From Axinella damicornis (lineage: Eukaryota > Porifera > Demospongiae > Axinellida > Axinellidae), in contig OZ007509.1 in assembly GCA_963931865.1 (NCBI GenBank), positions 9,919,625-9,983,624 of the forward strand: a stretch of DNA of 64,000 bases. Direction: 5' to 3'. Position 1 is the stretch's first letter. Every line of letters begins with the position of its first letter. The translations under genes and the position numbers were made by a program. Shown here one piece after another: positions 12,809 to 25,801 of the stretch. The notes under the pieces were generated by a model, which did not search any database, was not told where the DNA came from, and saw only the letters and a program-made list of their open reading frames with translations.

Positions 12809-13490
12809 TGTCACCAGCTCCATGCCATCACTTCAACCTGCATTCATTTCCTTGAAAATACCACTGGCCAGCCACAACACATCCATGCACCTCTACTATC
12901 TGTGCAGCCTCAGCTGCAGCGAAATGTAACCACCCACAACCTCACAGATTAGCTCTGTTTATGTTGCCTAGCAACTACAGTTTTCAGGGCCAGTTCAATC
13001 TATAATCCATAAAGTTGTATGATGTTGTATCTGTGTTTTGTTGTTGAAAATCTATAGTTGGTTGCTATATCCCTTTGCAGCTCAGTGAACAAGTTGAGTG
13101 TGCACAATTAAGCAGTTTACAGTGCATGTAATGGGATACCTACAATTCAATTAGGCCTCCATTAGGCAACAGCACCACTTCAAAACCACTCCAACGACAA
13201 AACTCTATTGAATTACCTACTATCAAGGCACGCTGTCTCTAGCGTATTAGGCTTTGGCTCATTGCCCGTAAATGTTTATCCCATTCAATTCCCAACAATC
13301 TAAGAGCTTGGTTGTTGAAATACTATAAGAAGAAAGAGATCATGTACACGGAAGGAAATGCTTGACATTTCTATTGCCATGTTCATGAGCTGCAATGTAC
13401 TGTGCCATAAAATGATACAATAATAGAAGTGGTTGTTATGATAGAGGATAAACATTCTTGCTACTGATATAATTAGACAGGCACTTGGTG

Positions 13491-14050
13491 CTATCGAGAG
13501 GTGTGTGGCAATTGAGGTACATTAGTTTGCATCGGACACTGTCCGTGGTCATTGGTGGAATATGTGTATCGCATGTTGGGAGGATGGAATAGAACTGGAG
13601 CAGTTCCAGGATAATGGGGACTATGAGGAATTGGAGGGGAGGCTATTAGTGGCCCTTGTTGGAAGAGTCCAATACTGCTAGGAGACTGCAAGGGCATTGA
13701 CAAAGTGCTTGGCACTGTTGTCTGCAGAAGTGGGTTCTGCAGAAAATCATTTTGGTATGCATGAGCATATGAAAGTGGGATTCCCATGCTTCTTGCCGCT
13801 CTCTCTGCTTCTGCCTCTCGTAGTCGTTTTTCCTTAGCCCGGCGGTTTTGGAACCAGATTTTGACCTGGGTTTCAGTCAATTTGAGGTACTCTGCAAACT
13901 CTGCCCTTTCAGCGACTGAGAGGTACTTTTGTTGTCGGAACTTTCTCTCCAATGCAATCAACTGGGTGCTGGTGAATGGAGTTCTCGGCTTTCGATCTTT
14001 CTTTTGCTTCTTGAGTCGTGCAGGCCCAGGTGCTTGACTTTCATTCCCTC
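13491..14050 (-). CDS. Msx: Msx exon 2 (homeodomain and C-terminus)
   Basis: It begins right after a strong polypyrimidine tract and CAG, and encodes the entire homeodomain plus a Pro/Ser-rich tail of about 108 residues ending at TAG (13493-13491). Homeodomain position 56 is Glu, whereas Ala is usual in Msx (RRAKAKR). The tail has [11 protein letters not shown] and similar proline stretches. Confidence 0.93.
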
Positions 14051-17000
14051 CTGGAGTGGATAGAAGAAGGAATACCATCATGAAAACCACAATTGCATCA
14101 AAGACCTTCCCCTTTTGTCATTTTGGGTAAGTCAACTCCGATTCTGTCTTTGATCATTCAACAGCATGACTGAGTGTAAGTGAGTACTCAAGAATGGACA
14201 CACCTAAGCTGCTTGGATTCCATGAGTTCACAAACCATACAGATTAGATCACTTAGATTACTTTCACAGATGACAGCTCTTGCAATTGGTTGCTTGAACA
14301 TTAATTTTACAAGAGTCCAACAAATCCACATACATACCCACAGATACACATAGGCCTGCTATAGTATAGCCTCATTCCCAGGCCGTTCCCACCTCCAGTA
14401 TTTCATTGCGTATTTGTAATTGTGGCTTGTACAACTACCACTTCTCCTTAAGCTTAGGTGGGTTTGTGATTGTTTTGGGCCAAATTCATGATGCCATGGA
14501 GTTTTATTGCCATGGAATCACAGATGGCTTCTGAAACCTGATCACTGAATAATGTGCATGGGGTATTGGAACGTTGGGATAAACAAACAAAGCAGCAGAT
14601 TCTAAGAGGAATAAAATAATGTTATTGCCTAGTTTCTAATGTAATAGACCTGACCATGTGGACTATGAAGTGGAAAAAACTTGATGACTAGGCTCTTGTT
14701 TAGTGCAGCCCACTCTTTGTAGAGTAATTCAAAGACCAGATCAAAATTTTCAACTGAAGGGAAAACCCACACAGCAATGGTAGAGTCAGCTTGATAGAGT
14801 CGGTTTGATAGTTACGACAACAGGAGTAACTTGGCCATTGTCATTGTACCATCATGAATCACAAGAGATACTCAAAATTAAATACAGATGCAATCCTCAT
14901 ACCTACCTAAGTCTTACTTCAGAAACTATACCTATATAGCGTCCTGTTTATGAATACTTAAGAATGTGTGGAGATGATGGCAGGGCAGCAATAGCAATAC
15001 ACAATACATGAAAAAAAAAAAAAAATTATACTTCACTGTTTTATGCCATCATACCCTACTTTGTTTTCCCATGCACTTTTTGCTGTTTGCTATCCCAACA
15101 TTATCCAATGTTTACTAAGAAACATACTTGGCAGCATTCACCCAGCACACAGTACATCTTGAGTTCAAAGTTCAAGTGCAAAGTTCAAGTGAGCATGGCA
15201 CAATTGGACCTTGTGACACTTCAAAAGTAGTGAAACAGTGATGGGGTTGCGCACTGCTAAGTGTAAAATGTGTGTGAAAACTGTCATGAGAGAGTTACAA
15301 AATTTTGAACAAGTCCATCTAAAGGCTGGGTTTACGACTTTCTGGTTTGGTAGACCTTTTTCGCAACACTGGGAGTCATGAAAACACTCGAAGATGAATG
15401 GTACGTAGTCACAAAGGCTTAAGCTTACATGTTGACCTTTTGTATTTCTTGCGTGTCTGCTCTATCCATTCTAGTAGCTAGGTTTTACAGAGAAAAACAT
15501 TAGGCCTTGTTTAAACAATAGCGTAATGAGATGTTGGGTGGGATCGGTGGCACATAATAGTATCCGTTTTTCTATACAATAATCTTGTCTCCAAGTGGTG
15601 CCTGGCAACTGTCCCATACATGGCCATAGATTTAATTGGCGACCATAATAATTATTATACTAACGTTTACACCTGAGCTATTAGCTAACACAGATACAAC
15701 AAGAGGAAGTCTGTAAGAAAGCCAACTTGGATATTATGACAGTCATGCAGCAGCTGCAAAGAGTACAGCTGCACTTAATTATCACCCTCTTAAGGGACAG
15801 AGCACACCCATGTACAGATGCACACAAATGGCTATGGCTGTATACTAATATCATACAAGAGAGAAAGCTTGCTTTGATGTTAATGAAGCCATGCAGGCAT
15901 GTGGCTGGGTGGTTGGATGGTTGTTGTATTACCGTATAGCGGGTTATTTTCGTGGGTGGAAATTTTCGTGAAATGCTGGATACGGTCGTCAGAATTAATT
16001 TTCGTGGTTCTAATTTTCGTGGCACCCGCGTTCGCGCTATCGGCGCAGATGACGTAATATGAAAATTAGTACACGTACGTACACGTGGCTTGATGGCCGA
16101 AGTACAGTTTCAATGACAAAGCGCTTCACTGTATAGCGTGAGTGCGATGCTACTTCGTCAGTAAAAGACGTGTGGGGGGCGCCCGGTGTTGGAGAAGAAC
16201 TACCATGCTAACGCGAGAATGGCAACCGTATTGATCGCTGTGAGTTACTGGCCTCGTTTTTCGTCGCCGGGGTCCAGTCATCTCAATCACAACGCGAGGG
16301 ACAGCTGGTGATAGAGGATCCTGTCAATCGAGGACACTGTCAACGGGATGCAGTCACGCAGGTACAGCTACGAAGAGCCGTACAGCAGTATTTAAAGGAC
16401 GGCACCTAGCTACGTGTTGCACAGCGCGATTATGGATTGAAAATTTCGTGGGTGGAAAATTTCGTGACTTGTCGATGAGTCACGAAAATAACGAAAATTG
16501 GCACCCCACGAAAATAACTCGCTATACGGTATATGGGTATTGTAATAGGAAGCTCATTAACAGTGAGGTAGTATACACAATCAGCTTGCAAAAACCTGGG
16601 ATTCAGTACTGATAATCCCCCCCCATATTCCAGTTTTTACCAAACAGGTAATGATGGTAGCTAGCACTGGCTATCACTGTGCAGGGCCGACACGGCCAGC
16701 ACGGTTTTGGCCTTTTAGTCACCTTATAATAATTAGTAGGTGTGGGCTACCAGTATCCTTCCGCGTCCTAGAAGTTTGTGCGCAAAGCGCGCATTATCAC
16801 GAAATTTCCACGTCGACGGTCACGGATGACACGGAAAGCAGAAAGCAGTGCAAAAAGCATGAAGGTGCCACGAGAGCCTATCCAGACAACTGAAAATTGA
16901 AGGTGAAAAAATTGCTCTGGACAGATCAGCAATTCGCGCCTCTATTCACTGCCCTCGGCAGTGGCTGTACCACTCCAAAATAGCTCGCGCCGGCGCTGCT

Positions 17001-18529
17001 GAGCATTGGTGACAATTCTCTTGCAAAGAATGGAGCAATCACATCTTGAAATACTTTTGGTGTGGGGTGCCCACAGTAACATTGCAGTGACAACCACAGA
17101 GTGTGTATGCAGTGGCATGTTGCACAGATGCAGTGGCATGTTGCACAGATGTGCCAATGTAAACTCACCAAAGAAGATACTATACCAAGAATGCTTTTAA
17201 TTGGTGCGACTCTAAAACAAATAAGGTCCAAATTATGCAAGTCTCCTCCTCAAAAAACATCTCCAGAGGCTTAATGAACATGCAACCCTCACCTACGTAT
17301 ACAGTAGCAACAAGTATGTTGCATGATACCAGCATTGTGCTCAGCTGATGTTCTGCATCGATCCTTAGGCTTCATCACTTTGAGTATCGGTATATATACA
17401 TGCTGGCATGGATGAAATGTCTGCGAATGAGCCTAGTTAGCTACCAGTTCTATCGTGGATCTTGAGAATGTACTGAAGGGTGACGTTGATTCACATGTAT
17501 ACTCCTATCCACCACACGTGGTGAGACACTGCACTCCTATCTTCTACCTGGTCTAGACCAGGTAGAAGATAGGAGTGCAGTGTCTCACCACGTGTGGTGG
17601 ACAGGAGTATACATGTGAATCAACGTCACCCTTCAGTACATTCTCAAGATCCACGATAGAACTGGTAGCTAACTAGGCTCATTCGTTATCTGTATCAGTG
17701 TAGTTGCAACACTTCATAAGCCACTCAGATCTGCAGCATTCTGGCCATTTCTGCGTGCAGTTAGAACTGATTCATGGGAAAGGGACAATGGCACCTAGCT
17801 GTTCTGATATACATACTGCATACAGTTTAATGACTGCCATGGAGTTAATACTACTACAATATAGCCTATACAGAATGAGTATGGTAGGCCTATATATTCT
17901 TCAGTGTGTATTTAAGAGATAATATTGCGAGTGACAAGTAGGCCAATAGCTATCTCTAATGTACTGTGGGCAGGAATAGTCTTCAGTGTGTAGTACAGTT
18001 ATCGCTGAGTGACAAGGTTGCCATGACTAATGTTAGTCTAGCCTACTTGCACAGAAGTCAATAGGTCACACTACACGCGGGAAAATGTAGCTACTATTTT
18101 CATACCAGGTGAAGATGTCCCAGGTTCTCTGGGAGATGCCACAACAGAGGAGTTGCCCGTCGAACTAGCGGAGGAGATGGTGGTGAGTGGGCCAGGTAGA
18201 CTCGGAGAGACAGCTACACTGTTGCAAGGAGAATGTCCTCCCGATGATGCTCCACCTGAAGGCAGCATCGAGGTCGTCTGCGCACCTCCCGTCGGAGAAT
18301 ACACGAGCCCTGTGTCGTACGGTGGTGGGGTGTGCACGCTAGATAGGCTGGAACTCGAGCTCGGTCGGCCCATGCTTGCAACTGGTGTCAGTACCGGAAC
18401 GCCACCACGCATGGTCGGTAGACTGAGTAGGGGCGGGGGTAGTCCAACCCGTGGAGACTCCATCGAAGGTGAACTGAGCGGCACTGGAGTAAAGGGCTGG
18501 CTGAGAGGTAGGCTTTCCATAGCAAGCAT
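13491..18529 (-). CDS. Msx: Msx-class homeobox transcription factor, two exons
   Basis: This gene encodes a nuclear DNA-binding protein of about 327 residues. Exon 1 is 18529-18106 and exon 2 is 14050-13491. The donor CCTG|GTATGA and the acceptor CTTCTATCCACTCCAG|GAGGG share the same phase, rebuilding one glycine codon. The homeodomain covers residues 160-219: RKPRTPFT at the N-terminal arm, [12 protein letters not shown] in helices 1-2, and [18 protein letters not shown] in helix 3, with Trp48, Gln50, Asn51 and Arg53 intact. RKPRTPF and the YLSxAERAEF stretch are diagnostic of Msx. The N-terminal half is Ser/Pro-rich and of low complexity. No Engrailed-homology repression motif is evident. 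An in-frame TAA lies four codons upstream of the first ATG, which fixes the start in this exon. No second homeobox gene is visible in the window. Confidence 0.93.
14993..15026. repeat. Poly-A stretch in Msx intron
   Basis: A run of about 15 A residues in the Msx intron. A nearby single Mutator-like terminus (TAGCCTCATTCCCAGGCCG, 14367) has no partner end close by. Confidence 0.7.
15931..16530. mobile_element. 600-bp TIR element (ACCGTATAGCGGG), Msx intron copy
   Basis: Left end ACCGTATAGCGGGTTATTTT, right end AAAATAACTCGCTATACGGT, giving inverted repeats of at least 26 bp with extra subterminal TTTTCGTGG words. The interior holds a GC-rich CGCGTTCGCGCTATCGGCG block and no intact gene. A second copy in opposite orientation lies at 28059-28668 in the adaptor gene. 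It is probably a non-autonomous DNA transposon. Confidence 0.82.
17424..17685. repeat. 262-bp near-perfect palindrome in the Msx intron
   Basis: The arms are 131 bp each with no spacer. The centre is GGTCTAGACC, with the dyad axis between 17554 and 17555. I found one clear mismatch (CCTATCC against CCTGTCC) and no indels along the arms. The outer ends are CGAATGAGCC and GGCTCATTCG. The outermost bases show no obvious target duplication. The RNA of either strand would form a long hairpin. Confidence 0.92.
18106..18529 (-). CDS. Msx: Msx exon 1 (Ser/Pro-rich N-terminus)
   Basis: It encodes 141 codons plus one base, starting [14 protein letters not shown] second Met at codon 4 is an alternative start. 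Composition is Ser, Pro, Gly and Thr-rich with clusters such as [15 protein letters not shown]. It is GC-richer than the surrounding DNA, as expected for coding sequence in this AT-rich setting. The exon ends at the GTATGA donor (GT at 18105-18104). Confidence 0.88.
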
Positions 18530-19716
18530 AGTGTCACCTTAGGCGAGTAGCAACCCAGTGGAAGCAGGTACGTACAGGACAACTGAAACAATACACCGAG
18601 CTGCTGGCCAAGTAACCTGCTGCTTGCCGAAATGTAGCTATATACACTCCGTAGTTTTCTTAGTCGCAGTGTGCTCTCACGTCAAATACTGCTGCACCAA
18701 TGAGATAAATAATATTCTTCCACTTCGTCACACGGTTTGTTTTATGCACTTGGCACGTATGCATTTTTCTGTGGTACAACGGTATGCTTTAAGGGCGTGG
18801 AATATGCAGTAATTAGCTGTGGCATGCTTTTGACTTAGGCCTACTGTATGGTTATGGGATGGTATACGTTGTGCCATTCGAGTGCATTCCTCTGCGCAAG
18901 GATGAAATCGTGATTACGGCAGTAAACTGGTACCATTGACAGCATAGCCATAGTAAAACTGTGGTACTAAATTATGCCCCATCATGACCGAAAGCAGCAG
19001 TCATCAGTCAAGTCTGTACAGTATTATGATGGATGTTGTGCATGATGGTTGTCCTGCCATACATACGTGCATAATTGTGCTTGCAGTGTACCTGCATGCA
19101 CTTATCTACAGAAAGTTACGAAGTTGTTAGTAGGCATCCAGCAAGATGTGGTTATGAAGTAGTTATTGGCCCGGCAGGAATGTAGGGCGATGGGTTAGGG
19201 TGCCAGGGCCAGTGCTCAATGCACATGCATGTCTGTTATTTAAAGCGTGCACTTCCTGCTGGACCAATATCCATGTCGTATAAGTTATGTAGGAAGCTTC
19301 TAAACTTGATTAAGTTTCTGAATAGCCTATGGCAGAATAGTAAACCTTATGCACAGGACTATGCTAGTGCACAGCGAAGTGCTGCTTCCTTTCCGTAATT
19401 ATTATTATTGCAAAAGCTTTCAAGAGGCACTTCAAAGGATGCAGTATTCAATTCTTTGATGAGGTGAACCACTGGTAGCCCCCAAGACAAAAGACTCCAA
19501 ATATTGGCCTTTCAAAGCATTTTGCATGAAATGGAGTAAGGGTTGTCAAAGCTGTTGTTTTGTACACAATCAGAGAAATTGGAATTCACCAAACCACCAA
19601 CCCCATGCTTTGGCATTATAGCTATAATGTGTGCACATGCACAGCTTTGCATTCCCATGCAGCTGCTGAAATGTAAAGCTACACTCCCCTACACTCCCTT
19701 ATGATGTACTATTAAT

Positions 19717-19752
<36 letters not shown>

Positions 19753-21008
19753 GTGACATGTTTTGTGGCATTCTGCTCAGATCAAATTACACACAGTGGT
19801 TCTTACAGACTTGTCACTTGTACCAAACTTTAATGAGCAAAAATGCTGCCATAATAGACCCATGACTCTTACGTCATTTTTCCGTTGCATTTCTGCATAC
19901 TGAAGCTTGTGACACCACCGCTTAATTTTGCAACTGAAATGTGCCCTCCATCACTAGTAAGCCTTTTCTAGCCTACACGGCAAGAATGGCATGATTTTCA
20001 TACTATCATAGTATTGGTGGGGCATCATTGCATTTGCCAAAGGTAGGCATGATGGCATAGCAATGATGGCATGACATGACATAATTTATGATGATGGCAG
20101 CTGATTCCATTTTTCTCTGTAAATTTTGCAAAGTGATGACGTCAGCTGCAATGCAAGGGTCTATACTCTTATACAATAAACGTGCTTATAATGTGACTAG
20201 TAACTACTTCTCCCAAGGAAAAAAGCATAGGGCAGTCAACCACACAGACACCAATTTCTCAATAGATTCATGCATTATTTTGAATTTCAATCCGTCCTTG
20301 ACAAGTCCAACTGGTGGTGTTTTGCAAACTATACACTCGTGTATAATTCACCAGTCTTGCAGGCAGTTCTGCAATGCTGCAAGGGTAATGCTTTTCATCA
20401 CAGCAATTCAGTTAGATTTAGCTGATAATACAACATCCATAATTATAGCAAGCTAGCTTCATGCTTCAACAAAATAATTATTTGAAGATAAAAGTGCATG
20501 TACATGATGGCCCACAAAACTGCTGGTTCTGTCATGCACAGAGTTAACAAGCAATCAGGCCTTGCCATAAATTATTAGAGCGCGCCTGGGACTGATCTCG
20601 AGGCTATAGGGGCAGGGCCGGTTCTAGATTTGCACGTTTCCGTATATACTTACGAACCAATTATTATTGTTTCACACAACTATGTGATTGAACAGTCCTC
20701 ATTAATTAAAATTTCCCAAAGTAAACTAACCAGCACAGGATGTGGGATACATGCTATGTAGTACATTTCCTGTTGGACTTAATTCCATGTCAAGGTCAGA
20801 GCTAATTATGGCCAAACACACTCAGAGAGCAAGTGCATGGTTAGAGCAGCTAGATTGATCGCTTGTAATCCACACAATAAGAAATTCAATCTGATTAGTA
20901 CAACGTAACTAAACACAATATATGGCACCTTGCTTATACCTAAGGTTTACAGTCCTTTAATGTCATGCAACGTTAACTGTTGTCATTCATCCAATGCTTT
21001 TTATAGTA
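18530..21008. other. Region upstream of Msx, no gene recognised
   Basis: It should contain the Msx promoter, but no TATA box or obvious motif cluster stands out. It holds a 35-base G run at 19717-19751 and an unrecognised 122-codon plus-strand open frame at 20088-20456. Confidence 0.4.
19717..19751 (+). repeat. G35 homopolymer
   Basis: An uninterrupted run of 35 G on the given strand, followed by AGTGACATG. It may form G-quadruplex structures. The exact length may be affected by sequencing. Confidence 0.9.
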
Positions 21009-21176
21009 TAGCCTCGTTCCCAGGCCTACCCCATTTTTTTCTGTTCTTCGGTTTCCGTTGACAATAATAATGGATGCGGAAGGGCAGCGAAAAACGTGTT
21101 TTTCGCTGCCCTTCCACATCTGTGTATTATTGCCAACGGAAACCCAAAAAACGGGATAGGCCTGGGAAGGAGGCTA
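21009..21176. mobile_element. Mutator-like TIR element, short foldback form
   Basis: It starts TAGCCTCGTTCCCAGGCC and ends GGCCTGGGAAGGAGGCTA. Almost the entire 168 bp is a single inverted repeat with a centre at AAAAACGTGTTTTTCG. Both sides are flanked by a TTTTTATAG / TTTTATAC-like word. It belongs to the same terminal family as the longer elements at 25204, 46844, 48962, 52234, 55152 and 61826. Confidence 0.8.
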
Positions 21177-23130
21177 ATTTTATACCTCCACGGCTGATAA
21201 CTAAGGTTCCTATGCTGTGGCAAACTGTAGCTAGGCAACATTGAACTGCTAACCCAATTTCGGTTGTCACAGTTCAGTCCTATTATGAGATCATGCTCAT
21301 CCCATCACTTGAACTGGTCTCATTCCCAGACCTTCCCTGGAAATGGAAAGAGCTAGGGTATACAATCACAATGCCCATAACATAGTTGCAAGAAAGCGAA
21401 CCCTAGGAGCAGATGGTGGAGACAACACTGGAACTTTACTGGAGTGTGACCGTGACAACTTTTGGGACCAGAACTTCCTCCAAGCTATTGACTAATCAGC
21501 ACTTGTACAGTCTGGAGCAGTCATGCATTAATAATATTATTGTGCATTAATATTACACTATTCCAGATTGCTGAAAGATGTCACAGCCCCTTTGCCAACC
21601 TGCTTGCTCTGATCCAGCCTTTTCCACTGCCAAAATCAAGGTTCACTCTCACACTAATAATACTTTACATCTCACCATAAATAGCTAGCTTGCATGCTCC
21701 CTGCATTCAGATAACTATCATCATGCAGGTAATGGTGACAGTGCAACTATTGGCTACAATTGGGTCTCAATCATTACTGTTTATTAAACTGCACTGTGGA
21801 CTGCACAAAGCAGTGCGATTATTAAGTTTCACATACCTTTTCTTGGAGCAGTCACTCCATACATGTACATAACCGCACATTTCTGTTGTGATTGTCCATT
21901 GTCCACATGAGCAAGAACATTTCAGCATTGAAAACTAACGTGGCATAACTATATAGCCCTAACTGTTGTACACGTATACAGTATACATTTCAAATGTATA
22001 TAAATTTGAAAGGTAATCCTTATTCATTACTTTGTTGTGTAATGGCACCCCAAAACCGACAGTGAATAATTGCTCAGTGATCGTCTGGGTAGTAGGGATC
22101 CCCAAGGTAAAAATCAGATCGTGGCAGGTGAGACTGCAATGCATAGTATTGTAACAGCTCTGGTATTGTCTTGAAAGTTTGACCCTGCGTCAAGGAGTAA
22201 CCACTGTTCTGTGAACAGAAAGAGCATTGGAACAGAAATCAATTTAGGCCAAGGTTCAACAGGTGCAACAAGTGAACAGTGATTAGTAGCAGATCTTGAC
22301 CAACCAGACACTGACCACAACAACATCAACACATTTGTGGTGGACCTTCAGCCAAGGCACAAACCACTGACCAACAGGTCAGTTTACGTAACAACATACC
22401 AGTGCTCTATTCCAGCAATTAGATGGTGGACATTGCTGGTATTAGGCAAGTAACTTTATCTGCAATGTACATTTACCAGAGTGTGATTGAAACATTGCAG
22501 AAAAGCTTTGCTGCCAATGTCCAAGAACAAATTGCAAACGAACATTACTGAGCGGGATAAAATGTCAAAGAATTACAGTATACCAGTGCCTTGGCTCCTT
22601 TTGTGATGTACGGTTGTCACTAATTAGTAGTACAAGGCCTTTCTTGTGGTTTGAAATAATCTCAAGACCATGTCATCCAATTAAAGTGTACCATGATACC
22701 CATAGCCATCTCTAATGCCCAATGCACTGAGGGCAAGTCTCTGGAGTCTTGAACATATAATAGCCGTGGTTGCAATGGCAACAACATTCCTTGCTTACTC
22801 TGTACACAGCTTGGCCGGAGCCTGGATTTGATATGGGAGGTATGGTGGTAGAGCTGAAAGTAATTTTGTGTAGGGAAGGAGGGGTTACCCCAGAATTCCC
22901 CCCATGAGAAGCAACCAGGGAGAACCTAGGCTTTCAGTTTAAGGTAGGACAGGAGTTCATTTTTGCCTGGGACATTGTTGGTACAAAACAGCTGTAACTT
23001 GTACTTCCTATATGCAATTGGTGTCAAATTTGAAGTACAAGGTGTCTACCCTATCTATTGCGCCAAATTCCAGCTTCTGCAGGAAGGTACGACGAAGATG
23101 ACTATTCCAGAGCTGATATTTTATGTACAT
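21177..23130. other. Unassigned intergenic DNA
   Basis: No recognised gene or repeat pair. The open frames here are short and lack domains. Only the phrase CCTTCCCTGG / GGTCTCATTCCCAGACC near 21315 recalls a Mutator-like terminus. Confidence 0.4.
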
Positions 23131-23398
23131 GTAATAAAAAACATTTCAAAATGTAACAGGATGCAGGGATACCAGAACGGCAAAAAGGAAGGAAACAAGG
23201 TAGGGATGATCGCACATAACAGTGAAGTAATCAATCCCCCTACAGAGATCTTTTTCCATATACGTGTATAATGAAAAAAAGATATGTAGGGGGATTGAAT
23301 ACTTCACTGTTTTGTGCGATCATCCCTACCTTGTTTCCTTACTTTTTGCCGTTCTGGTATCCCTACATCCTGTTACATTTTGAAATGTTTTTTATTAC
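23131..23398. mobile_element. 268-bp foldback element
   Basis: The arms of about 120 bp are reverse complements: GTAATAAAAAACATTTCAAA at the left pairs with TTTGAAATGTTTTTTATTAC at the right, and GTAGGGATGATCGCAC pairs with GTGCGATCATCCCTAC. The loop is about 20-30 bp around CCATATACGTGTATAATG, which is itself partly palindromic. Mirror ORFs on both strands are shadows of the fold. Confidence 0.88.
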
Positions 23399-24857
23399 TT
23401 CAGCAGCGCATGCAATTTGCCATCACAGAGCACAAGTCAGTGTCCTCACAAGTACTATTAAGTAGTAGGAGCCCTTGCTTTGGTATATGGACGTATTCAC
23501 ACTGCCAGCATTGGCTGAAGAATCAGACCCAAGTCGACCCTTTTCTGGATGGATACTCAGTAATCCCTTAGCTATACCAGAAGTAGCAAGATTTATATTG
23601 TTGAGTCTTTATATAGGCATTCAGCCCTCTCACAGAACACAGTAGGTAGTAACATACATAAATTACACGCACAGTTAGAATTTACCTCGGTTTTATGAAG
23701 TACGAAATTATGTCAACACAACAGCGCAAGATACTTCTAATTCAGCGATCTTGAGTAATAATTACGTTCGTTGCTAAGTGATCGCGCATGCGTACAAACG
23801 AGAAAATGGCGTGACTAAAGAAGCCATAGTTATTGAGTGGGCAGCTGCAGCCGCCTGGTGAAAACGTGGAGGTTGCGAAAAAGCGATGGCCAGGTGCACT
23901 ACTCGGTGTAAAATGCTGCTGTTCGTGCAAAAACCATCATGAGGGATTGAGGCGATGTTAAGCTAGCCTGTCTGAAAGAAGAAGAATGAAAAACAATTTG
24001 CTCGTTTTGCGAGTACCTGGTGTGGTACTTTCGCGACGGTTTTTCGCGATGCGAGGAGTCTTGTTGGTCATGAAAACACTCGAAGATGAACGGCATGTTG
24101 TTATAAAGGCTTATAAGTGTACCGTTTCTGAGATTTGGAGAGATTTTTTGTATTAGCATAATATATTGTGTGTACGTCGTATCCCTACATACAGAGACTA
24201 CCGACTCTGTGATACATGCATAATTATGAAGGCTGCATGGGAGTCTGGTGTGTGCCATTATTTAAGATGTTACAGTATAGTGAAGCTTTCTGCACAAGCC
24301 AACACGCACGGTGCATCACATCCTCTTCCAGCTTCAGCAATAGTTTGTATTTGCAAACAATTATGCATGATGTAATTGTCAATTTGAGATGCTACTTTCA
24401 CTTCTGGAATGTAAGAAGTCTGACGACAGCTGAGTCTGCAAGTACTGACGTCATTGATTTTGAGCTAAATATAGTGCAGCGGCGTAAGATGACGTCAGTG
24501 CCAGTACATAGCAACCAGACCCGCTCCTACCATGCTCAACCCTTTACCACCCACAGATTATGGAGGTCAGTTTTTTTAGCTTGTAATTTACTTAAACATA
24601 CCCTACATAGATAAGGTTCCCATTGGTTTTCAGGCCCAAAACTTCACACAGAACTGCACACAGCCACGCTTTCCACATTCGTGATTCTGACCACACTCAC
24701 TCATTAACGTGTACGCGATCAAGATGCTCGGGCGATGGTAACTCGCTCTAGCAGAAAAATCAGCCTTGAACACTGGAATTTGAGGTTCTGCAAGGTGAGA
24801 CCACTGTTTTCTAGGCCCCTTTTATGCTTAAAACCCGAGATTTGGCCTACCCGGCTC

Positions 24858-25051
24858 CAATCAAGGGCTGTTCAAAGATGAGCCCAGACATGGCAATGCT
24901 GTTTGCACCCTTCGGGTGCACCCACCCACCTCCCCCTGCCCGCCCTTTCTGCTGGCACAGAGCCTATCTCCCAAGGACATTGCCGGATGTGACATCATGA
25001 AGATGAAAGTCTCATGATGCCATATGGCGTCATTGGTTGGGAAAGGGTTAA
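24858..25051 (-). mobile_element. TTAACCC-family MITE fragment
   Basis: Reverse-oriented relative of the element at 32317: it shares GTTTGCACCCTTCGGGTGCA, CTCCCAAGGACATTGCCGGA and the terminal AAGGGTTAA. No coding content is visible. Confidence 0.75.
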
Positions 25052-25203
25052 GTATGGTAGGTTGGATCTTCTAAACTTACACCGTGCAGGATTTCATGTT
25101 GGTTTTGCTACATTACTGTTCAAGACAAAACATATTAATATTTCCAAGCAAATTCTGAAAGGTCACCCTGAACTCTGGCCCTACCATAATGTACCCCCAC
25201 TAC

Positions 25204-25801
25204 TAGCCTCATTCCCAGGCCTTCTACACCTCCAGTTTTTGATCACTTGCATGCAGCATGCAAAAACGGATGGGGAAGGCCTGGGGAATCTTCTCTCGTG
25301 ATCTGCGGCACTGCTGACATCACGGATCCTAGACTCAATGGCTTATTTACATTCCCACTCAAAACTACAGAGAAGCTAGAAACTGAAACAAGTTTCAGAG
25401 AAGAGGTAGGTCCTTAATGTAAAACATATCAAGGTTCAAAGCAAAACTGCTGAGGGGCAGCTGTGGTACAAGGAGTGAAACTCCGAATAGTACCGTCTTT
25501 TCGCTCCACAGGGAGATTGCATCATAGTTGGGCATTTTCATGTTTGTCACTCGGCAGCCCTTTGGAGTCATGCTTTTTAGTCTGTTTCATACGCTCGGTG
25601 TAGCTCTCAGTTGGCTCTTGTACCATCTTCGTAGCAAGCGCAGAATGCAAGATTGGTCTCGTACATAAATTTAACTGTTGAGATGAGGCATGACAATATA
25701 TGACGGTCGTGCTGTGGAAAGATTCCCCAGGCGTTCTCTCCATTTTGGCATATTGCAAGTGATCAAAAACTGGAGGTGTAGAAGGCCTGGGAACAAGGCT
25801 A
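25204..25801. mobile_element. Mutator-like TIR element
   Basis: Left terminus TAGCCTCATTCCCAGGCC and right terminus GGCCTGGGAACAAGGCTA. The inverted repeat continues inward through CTTCTACACCTCCAGTTTTT and TTGATCACTTGCA for about 60-95 bp. The flanks CCCACTAC and CCCACTGC look like an eroded target duplication. The unique interior holds an open frame of no known family. Confidence 0.82.

Noticed and set aside
22114..23271. Frames of 70-100 codons on either strand
   Set aside because: No domain or splice support; part mirrors the foldback element at 23131-23398.
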